Shown here piece after piece: positions 53,816 to 59,165 of a DNA stretch of 59,165 bases. Every line of letters starts with the position of its first letter. Position 1 is the stretch's first letter. The notes under the pieces are model-generated. The model had not been told where the DNA came from, searched no databases, and saw nothing but the letters and a program-made list of their open reading frames with translations. The DNA lies in the NCBI GenBank assembly GCA_027315205.1, contig DAHUYM010000009.1, forward strand, positions 1 to 59,165, written 5' to 3'. Position numbers and translations under genes: made by a program. The stretch is from Leptospirillum sp. Lineage in GTDB: Bacteria > Nitrospirota > Leptospirillia > Leptospirillales > Leptospirillaceae.

Positions 53816-54520
53816 ATGGATGGCCTCGAATACCTTCTTAAAGGCGGACCGATCATGTACATCCTTCTTCCGATGTCTGCGCTCGCGATCACCGTCATCA
53901 TCGAACGCTACGTGTATCTTCGGAAGGAAAGGGAGGGCGTCCTCAGGATTTTGGACGTTCTGTGGAAAAGCACAAAACGAGAGACAAAGCCGAACGAAAT
54001 CCGCCGGGTTCTCGAGGAAAGCCAGAAGGGCCACCTCATTGTGGGTAAGATTTTGTCGCCCTTTCTCGACCATAAATTGTCCGGAGACGATCTTGAGCAT
54101 ATGGTGGCCGCCAGAGCCCTGTTTGAGGAAAAAAGGCTCAAGGAGCGCATGTGGTTTCTGGACACGACCGTTACGATGGCTCCCCTCTTGGGACTCTTGG
54201 GAACCATCATGGGGATTATCAGATCTTTCCATGTCATGTCCATTTCTGGCCTTGGAAAACCGGCGCAGATCACGGGAGGCGTGGCGGAAGCCCTGATCGC
54301 CACGGCGACCGGGCTTGTCATCGCGATTCTTTCCCTTGGAATTTTCAATCTTTTGAACACGATGATACGGGAAATCCGCAATTCGATCGAATCCGCTTCC
54401 AGGCTCCTCTTCTCACTTCGGGATCACTTGGAAGAGGTTCCGGAGATGACAGCAGCTCCATCCGTCGCCAAGGAGAACAAGGGAGCGGTGCCGGGTGAAC
54501 CCGCATATCAGATGAGATGA
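53816..54520 (+). CDS. exbB: ExbB/TolQ-family proton channel protein
   Basis: A 234-residue inner-membrane protein. TM1 at about residues 10-30 (GPIMYILLPMSALAITVIIE), a large cytoplasmic loop, then TM2 (MAPLLGLLGTIMGIIRSF) and TM3 (GGVAEALIATATGLVIAILS). The conserved Thr/Ala-rich face in TM3 is typical. With ExbD it forms the proton-driven motor for TonB. AAGGAGAG before the ATG at 53816 decides against the in-frame ATG at 53768. It is the first gene of a three- or four-gene operon. TolQ is an alternative, but the tonB gene downstream favours ExbB. Confidence 0.93.
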   Translation: MDGLEYLLKGGPIMYILLPMSALAITVIIERYVYLRKEREGVLRILDVLWKSTKRETKPNEIRRVLEESQKGHLIVGKILSPFLDHKLSGDDLEHMVAARALFEEKRLKERMWFLDTTVTMAPLLGLLGTIMGIIRSFHVMSISGLGKPAQITGGVAEALIATATGLVIAILSLGIFNLLNTMIREIRNSIESASRLLFSLRDHLEEVPEMTAAPSVAKENKGAVPGEPAYQMR

Positions 54521-54550
54521 CGATGTGAAGCACATTTTTAGGGAGATGCG

Positions 54551-54961
54551 ATGAGGTTGTTCTCGGACCACGGAGAGGAAGAAAGAGCGCGGATTGAATT
54601 GATTCCGATGATCGACATCATGTTCTTTCTCCTGGTCGTCTTTATTTTCATTTCCATATCACTGGTCAAATTGAACGGCATCATGCTGAATCTCCCGAAA
54701 GCGGCGTCCCAGCCGCTCCAGAAAAAAGAGAAGACCATCAATATCTCGATTCGGGAAGACGGTTCCCTTTTTATGGGAACGACGCCGGTGACCCAAATGC
54801 AGCTTAAAAGCGGTCTTGAGGCGATTCCCAAGGACCCTTCCGTCCAGGATGAGATCATTATCAGCGGAGACAAGGATTCCCACCTCCAAAAGCTGGTCGA
54901 TGTCATGAATCTTTGCAATTCCCTTGGGTTTTCCAATGTTTCGATTCGGACTCAGCCATGA
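54551..54961 (+). CDS. exbD: ExbD/TolR-family motor protein
   Basis: A 136-residue protein. A short cytoplasmic N-terminus is followed by one membrane helix with the proton-carrying Asp22 in IPMIDIMFFLLVVFIFISIS, then a periplasmic domain with INISIREDGSLFMG and DEIIISGDKDSHLQKLVDVM. AGGGAG lies before the ATG. Its stop overlaps the tonB start in ATGA. Works with ExbB. Confidence 0.94.
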   Translation: MRLFSDHGEEERARIELIPMIDIMFFLLVVFIFISISLVKLNGIMLNLPKAASQPLQKKEKTINISIREDGSLFMGTTPVTQMQLKSGLEAIPKDPSVQDEIIISGDKDSHLQKLVDVMNLCNSLGFSNVSIRTQP

Positions 54962-55620
54962 CGGCGGACGAGGCACTGAAAAGACCGAAGACCCTGCTTT
55001 ATGGACTTCTGGTCGTCGTTCTGTCGATAGAATGGATCACCCTGCGCATGATTCATATACAAAAAGAGCAGGGACTGTTCGAAAAGGATCATGAGCCGCT
55101 CAAGATTGCCCTTGTTTATCCCCAACCCCCGAAAGCGGCCCCCGTGCCGCCTCCTCCAAAGCCCGTTTCGAAAATGGTCAAAAAGGTCGTGAAAAAAAGC
55201 GTTCGTCCCAAGCGGATGGTTCCCCCGACGCTGCCACCAGAAATGTCGTCCTCGGAAAACGTGCTGGCGGCGGCTTCTGGACAGAGGGTTTCTTTGGGGT
55301 GGAGCGAAAGCCTTCCAGTCGAAGGGACTCCTTCGGACTATGCTCCCCCCCGCCTCTTGAGCAAAGTGGATACGTCACGCCTATATACGCAGAAAATGAA
55401 GGATTCGGATGAAGAAGGGGATGTCGTCATCAAAGCCTGGATCGATAAGAGAGGGTATCTCACCCGTTACAAAATCCTCATTCCATCCGTCTATGACGAT
55501 ATCAACAAGTCCTCGATCGATGTGATGAAGACGCTTAGGTTTCAGGCAGCGACGTATCAGGGAAAACCCGTCGAAGGACAGTTCCAGTTGAATTTCCGGT
55601 ATCGGATCCAAAATATGTGA
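54958..55620 (+). CDS. tonB: TonB energy-transducing protein
   Basis: A 220-residue protein. An N-terminal membrane helix at about residues 12-30 is followed by a Pro/Lys-rich spanning region at about 50-95 (PPKAAPVPPPPKPVSKM). The C-terminal domain (from about 145) has DVVIKAWIDKRGYLTRYKIL and a final MKTLRFQAATYQGKPVEGQF. The C-terminus binds the TonB box of receptors in the periplasm. The ATG at 54958 overlaps the exbD stop; the frame is open upstream but has no better start. The proline region is short, suggesting a narrow reach. Confidence 0.92.
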   Translation: MTADEALKRPKTLLYGLLVVVLSIEWITLRMIHIQKEQGLFEKDHEPLKIALVYPQPPKAAPVPPPPKPVSKMVKKVVKKSVRPKRMVPPTLPPEMSSSENVLAAASGQRVSLGWSESLPVEGTPSDYAPPRLLSKVDTSRLYTQKMKDSDEEGDVVIKAWIDKRGYLTRYKILIPSVYDDINKSSIDVMKTLRFQAATYQGKPVEGQFQLNFRYRIQNM

Positions 55621-55630
55621 GGAAAACGTC

Positions 55631-56077
55631 ATGAAAGGAAGACCCCAATCCTGGTCCCTATTCATTGTCAGGATCGTTGCGGTATGTATCGCAGGTTTCT
55701 TTTTTTCTGGAAAAAGCTTTGGGGACGATGGAAACAAAACCTTGGGGCACGACAATTCGGCTGTTCTGGATATTTTGCCGGGACCGAATCATACGTTGGG
55801 TATACGGAATCTGATGGCCCATTACAAGTTGATCGTGTCTCGCATAGACATTGACCATTCCGATTCGGTGTCCCCGATTACCATTAAAGTCCAATTCGTT
55901 CTCCCGGCTCCAAAATTCTGTCATGTGTCTCCCAAACATGCGGATAATGACCGGAACCGGATGGAGGCTATCTGGCAAGCGGAACCCTCAAGATCTTTTG
56001 AGCCGGTTAATATGTGGGCCAAGGATCTGTCGAACGGTCACATTGAGGACTTTCTTCCCGTCGACTGCCCTTCCTGA
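55631..56077 (+). CDS. Unknown secreted protein after tonB
   Basis: A 148-residue protein with a clear signal peptide (about residues 8-31: LFIVRIVAVCIAGFFFSGKS) and a mature part I do not recognise. It contains two Cys (KFCHVSPKH and VDCPS). The ATG at 55631 lies 10 bp after tonB with GAGGAAAA upstream, so it is probably in the exb operon. In the next frame a protein-like stretch (FIGHFGDIVPCSKDPDFVFE) continues to 56246, so the gene may be longer and frameshifted near 56050. It may be a periplasmic helper of the uptake system. Confidence 0.6.
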   Translation: MKGRPQSWSLFIVRIVAVCIAGFFFSGKSFGDDGNKTLGHDNSAVLDILPGPNHTLGIRNLMAHYKLIVSRIDIDHSDSVSPITIKVQFVLPAPKFCHVSPKHADNDRNRMEAIWQAEPSRSFEPVNMWAKDLSNGHIEDFLPVDCPS

Positions 56078-56353
56078 GTATCGTTTCATCGGGCATTTCG
56101 GTGATATCGTCCCTTGTTCCAAGGATCCGGATTTCGTCTTTGAATCTTGGTCGGTTGCCAATCCGATCGGATGTCTTCTTCTCCGTCAGGCCCCGATCAT
56201 CTCAATGAACCCATTGACATTGGAAAAGGAATCCGTCGGGATCTGATCGCGATGAGATCGCTTATGTCCTGAGGAAGAAAACTGCGGGGGTTCGATCCTC
56301 TTGGCCGATCGAAAGGTGGCCTAAACACAGATCGATGAAAAAGCCGGAGTGGA

Positions 56354-56614
56354 TCAGGATTGCATGATTTTAAGGAGGGATCTGATCGCATCGTCGGTCG
56401 GGAGGCCTAGGGCGCACCCAACGGCACCGTCCGTCCGGCTTCCGAGAAGTATGTCTTGGTTCCACAGAAGGGTGGGGGAGGTATAGTTCCCGAACGGATG
56501 CCCGGACGGGAGCCGTTCCGGATCGACATAATCGAAGGCGATCCCCGCTTCCTCAAGGAGTCGAACGATGCGGGGCGCTTCCGGGCAACTTGCGAATGCG
56601 ATCAAGGTGACCAT
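56354..56614 (-). CDS. Small thioredoxin-fold protein
   Basis: An 86-residue protein. It starts MVTLIAFASCPEAPRIVRLL, the first strand and helix of a thioredoxin-like fold with a single Cys in the active-site turn. It continues NYTSPTLLWNQDILLGSRTD and ends with a helix. This resembles small (seleno)protein or thioredoxin-like families often tied to mercury or redox genes. It starts 35 bp after the ilvD stop on the same strand and may be co-transcribed. Exact function unknown; a glutaredoxin role is possible but the CxxC is missing. Confidence 0.6.
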   Translation of the reverse strand: MVTLIAFASCPEAPRIVRLLEEAGIAFDYVDPERLPSGHPFGNYTSPTLLWNQDILLGSRTDGAVGCALGLPTDDAIRSLLKIMQS

Positions 56615-56649
56615 TGTGTCGATTTGTCTCGGGCGGAAATCCGTGGATC

Positions 56650-58323
56650 TCAGTCGGTAATTGCGCCGAGCGAGGCGCTCTTCACGAGTTGTCGGTACTT
56701 CGCCATGACCCCCCTCGTATAGCGGGGTGCCGGGGGAGTCCAGGCTTTCCGCCGGGACGCGAGTTCCTCAGCGGGAACCTCAAGGTCGATCCGGTTTCGA
56801 TCGGCGTCGATCGTGATGCTGTCCCCTTCCTTCACGAACGCGATCTGGCCTCCGACCGCCGCTTCGGGGGACACGTGCCCCACGACGAGACCATAAGTCC
56901 CCCCCGAGAACCGTCCGTCGGTGATCAGTCCGACGCTGTCCCCCAGCCCTTCCCCGATCAAAGCGGAGGTGGGAGAGAGCATCTCTCTCATTCCCGGTCC
57001 CCCCTTGGGACCCTCGTACCGGATGACGACGACGTCCCCGGGATGAATTTTCCGGTCGAGAATCGCTTCCATGCAGGACTCTTCCGAATCGAACACCCGT
57101 GCAGGTCCCGTGATTTTCCGGTGCCGTATCCCGGAGATCTTGGCCACCGAGCCTTCGGGGGCCAGATTGCCCTTCAGGATCGCCAAGTGCCCTTCCTTGT
57201 AGACCGGGCGGTCAAAGGGCCGGATGACGTCCTGGTTCGCCGAAGGGGCCGCAGGAACGGATTTCAGGACGTCGGAAAACTTTTCACCGGTGATCGTCAG
57301 GACGTCGCCGTGCAGGAGTCCACGGTCGAGGAGCATCCGCATGACAAGGGGTATGCCCCCGGCTTCGTGGAGCTGTGTCGCGACGTATTTTCCCGAAGGC
57401 TTCAGATCGCAGAGGACAGGCACCTTGTGCCGTACCGCCTCGAAATCGTCGATGGAAAGGGGGACCTCCACCGAATGGGCGATGGCCAGGAGGTGGAGGA
57501 CAGCATTGGTCGAGCCTCCGATCGCCATCACGACCGCGATCGCGTTTTCGAACGCCTTTCGGGTCAGGATATCCCGCGGACGGATCCCCGCCTTGACGGC
57601 CCGGACCAACACCTCTGAAGACCGGCCGGTGCTTTCGAGTTTCTCCATGTCCTCGGCCGCCATGGTCGATGTGTAAGGAAGACTCATTCCCAAAGCCTCG
57701 ATGGCCGAGGACATGGTGTTCGCCGTGTACATTCCCCCGCAGGCTCCGGCGCCAGGACAGGCATGGCGCTCGATCTCGACTAAGGTATGCGCGTCCATCT
57801 TGCCGGCCGTATAGGCGCCCACCGCTTCGAAGGCGCTGACGATCGTCAGGTCCATGCCATCGTAGTGACCTGCCTTGATCGTTCCGCCGTACACGAAGAT
57901 GGAGGGGATGTTCAGGCGCCCCATGGCGATCAGGGCCCCGGGCATGTTTTTGTCGCACCCTCCGATCGCGATGAGACCGTCCAGGCTCTGTGCATTGGCG
58001 ACCGTTTCGATCGAGTCTGCGATGACTTCGCGGGACACCAGGGAGTACTTCATGCCCTCCGTTCCCATGGAAATGCCGTCTGAGACAGTGATCGTGCCGA
58101 ACGTCTGGGGCATCGCACCTGAAAGGAAGAGCGCCTCTTCCGCCCGCTTTGCCAGAGCGTTGAGCCCCATGTTGCAGGGGGTGATGGTGCTGTATCCGTT
58201 TGCGACGCCGACGATGGGTTTTTCGAAGTCGTCGTCCTGGAACCCCATGGCTCTGAGCATTGCCCGGTTGGGGGAGCGTTGGACGCCTTCGGTTATGATT
58301 CGGCTTCGATAGGATTTGGGCAC
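56650..58323 (-). CDS. ilvD: Dihydroxy-acid dehydratase
   Basis: A 557-residue iron-sulfur enzyme of branched-chain amino acid synthesis that converts dihydroxy acids to 2-keto acids. Marks: [72 protein letters not shown] with cluster cysteines, and [20 protein letters not shown], then [14 protein letters not shown]. Length is normal. The start is best put at the GTG at 58323: AGAGGAGGT lies just before it, and that site would be inside the coding region if the ATG at 58347 were used. Confidence 0.96.
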   Translation of the reverse strand: MPKSYRSRIITEGVQRSPNRAMLRAMGFQDDDFEKPIVGVANGYSTITPCNMGLNALAKRAEEALFLSGAMPQTFGTITVSDGISMGTEGMKYSLVSREVIADSIETVANAQSLDGLIAIGGCDKNMPGALIAMGRLNIPSIFVYGGTIKAGHYDGMDLTIVSAFEAVGAYTAGKMDAHTLVEIERHACPGAGACGGMYTANTMSSAIEALGMSLPYTSTMAAEDMEKLESTGRSSEVLVRAVKAGIRPRDILTRKAFENAIAVVMAIGGSTNAVLHLLAIAHSVEVPLSIDDFEAVRHKVPVLCDLKPSGKYVATQLHEAGGIPLVMRMLLDRGLLHGDVLTITGEKFSDVLKSVPAAPSANQDVIRPFDRPVYKEGHLAILKGNLAPEGSVAKISGIRHRKITGPARVFDSEESCMEAILDRKIHPGDVVVIRYEGPKGGPGMREMLSPTSALIGEGLGDSVGLITDGRFSGGTYGLVVGHVSPEAAVGGQIAFVKEGDSITIDADRNRIDLEVPAEELASRRKAWTPPAPRYTRGVMAKYRQLVKSASLGAITD

Positions 58324-58494
58324 GCAGACCTCCTCTAGGATCGTCATGGGCGTTACGCGGGCACATCAAGATCAGCCTGCTCTCGTTTCTCTAAATCTAT
58401 CAAAGATTCGGGATGGGGAAAAGATCTCCCCCTGTAAGGGTTCCCCATGACGGTCACGTTCGGAAGAGGGTGCGCTTCTGAACAGAGTTTTGAC

Positions 58495-58530
58495 TTGACA
58501 GTCATCAAGATGGTGCTAAAGTGACACCAT
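58495..58530 (+). promoter_or_regulatory. Sigma-70-like promoter with an inverted repeat
   Basis: TTGACA (58495-58500), 16 bases, TAAAGT (58517-58522). ATGGTG (58510-58515) and CACCAT (58525-58530) form a 6-bp inverted repeat with nine bases between and overlap the -10, so it could be an operator. It faces away from ilvD towards the unassigned end of the window. Confidence 0.5.
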
Positions 58531-58554
58531 GAGAACATCAAGGGGAGACTGAAC

Positions 58555-58884
58555 GTGAGTGGCCCGGCGAGCGTCCCCGGGATGAAACGATTGTTATTGG
58601 GATGGATGCGTTTTTCCCCCGGGATCCCGAACGATTCCTCCGGATTTTTTCTAAAAGCGGGCTTTCGAATGAAGAGATTTTTTCCTGGCTGCCGTGAGAT
58701 CCCTTTATATGCCACACTCTCTTCGGCTCGCCGCCGACCGATCCCCCTTTCCACTCATGTGTCTGTTTTTCCAGTGTTATACAGCCGTTGGTCTCTACCG
58801 TTCCTCCAATGTCCCCGCATGGCCCACTTTCTCCTGTTTCCCCGGAGTGACGGAAGCCATTTCGGGGTTAAGGGCCCGTTCTAA
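58555..58884 (+). CDS. Doubtful small gene downstream of the promoter
   Basis: A 109-codon frame begins with GTG at 58555 after AGGGGAG and follows the promoter at 58495. Its translation has no recognised family and is rich in Arg, Phe and Ser. The next frame over, open from 58532 to 58698, reads more like a protein (VIGMDAFFPRDPERFLRIFS, then NEEIFSWLP) but lacks a good start. Either frame, or neither, may be real; a decayed gene is possible. Confidence 0.25.
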   Translation: MSGPASVPGMKRLLLGWMRFSPGIPNDSSGFFLKAGFRMKRFFPGCREIPLYATLSSARRRPIPLSTHVSVFPVLYSRWSLPFLQCPRMAHFLLFPRSDGSHFGVKGPF

Positions 58885-59165
58885 AGACGGATGACTATGG
58901 ATGGCCCCGGGATCCCACTTAATCCGGAAACCGAAGGCGTGTTGTCTCTTTCGCGTCGACCGAGCGGAAACGGTTCCCCCATCAGCCCTGTAAGGGAAAG
59001 ACCGTTTCTGCGCTCAAGGATTCAGGCGGATCGGACCGGAACCCACCGTCATTCTGGACAACAACGTGTCAGGGATCCCTCTCCACGGAAGACATCCTAT
59101 AAGGTTCACAAGAGGGGAACAGGAATAAGACAGGAGTCATGAACGCCTCATCATGTTGGTTGCAG
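58885..59165. other. End of window; nothing recognised
   Basis: About 280 bases with one short open frame (58891-59142) whose translation is Arg/Ser/Pro-rich and without family resemblance. No repeat, hairpin or RNA gene was seen. Confidence 0.3.

Noticed and set aside
56280-56330. A tRNA-like TTCGATC loop
   Set aside because: The flanking bases do not form a five-base T stem, and no acceptor or anticodon arm is present.

Overview
The window looks like a chromosomal segment of a free-living Gram-negative bacterium: it has a TonB-dependent receptor with ExbB/ExbD/TonB, an RND permease and lipoprotein signals. The DNA is moderately GC-rich with GTG and TTG starts in use. The gene content (BioW-type biotin synthesis, phosphoketolase, PPK2, many toxin-antitoxin relics, riboflavin and cobalamin genes after glyQS) reminds me of Leptospirillum-type Nitrospirota. 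That assignment is an impression from the proteins, not something I could test. I found no rRNA, tRNA, CRISPR array, intact insertion sequence or recognisable riboswitch.

Bases 1 to about 21,000 are accessory in character. Intact genes here include phosphoketolase, a VapBC pair, a HAD hydrolase, a PPK2 polyphosphate kinase, an FMN reductase, two small lipoproteins, a DUF202 membrane protein, a dienelactone hydrolase with an MFS transporter, an RND permease without an adaptor, a Uma2 protein and a GGDEF-EAL protein. Between them lie many broken genes: phosphoglucomutase, TumE-TumA, a MIP channel, two MazF toxins, a TOTE-type primase/helicase piece and a beta-propeller. Several of these keep both ends of the gene and have lost the middle.

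Bases 21,355 to 30,769 hold a compact minus-strand housekeeping cluster, in order of transcription: yicC, remA-like DUF370, gmk, rpoZ, coaBC, a TPR/roadblock protein, aroQ, efp, accB, accC, thiE and a DUF3105 membrane protein. Many neighbours overlap by a few bases. From 30,998 the plus strand carries a glycogen-debranching-type glycosidase, a transpeptidase (PBP) and a CBS-pair protein. Next come an IS5-type transposase scrap and a second VapBC locus whose toxin is frameshifted.

Bases 36,622 to 47,128 hold two divergent biosynthetic operons. bioB-bioW-bioF run on the minus strand. glyQ-glyS-ribD-ribE-yacG-cobI-(membrane protein)-cobM run on the plus strand, nearly every junction overlapping.

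Bases 47,299 to 56,077 form a signalling and uptake region. It has a CusRS-like two-component pair, an orphan PhoB-type regulator, a large TonB-dependent receptor with two N-terminal carboxypeptidase-regulatory-like domains, a dedicated exbB-exbD-tonB operon and an unknown secreted protein. Direct repeats with an 11-bp period, laid out like Pho boxes, lie upstream of the orphan regulator, the receptor and the exbB operon. This suggests one regulon and is the most interesting possible system here. The window closes with a small thioredoxin-like protein and ilvD on the minus strand and about 800 bases with little recognisable content.
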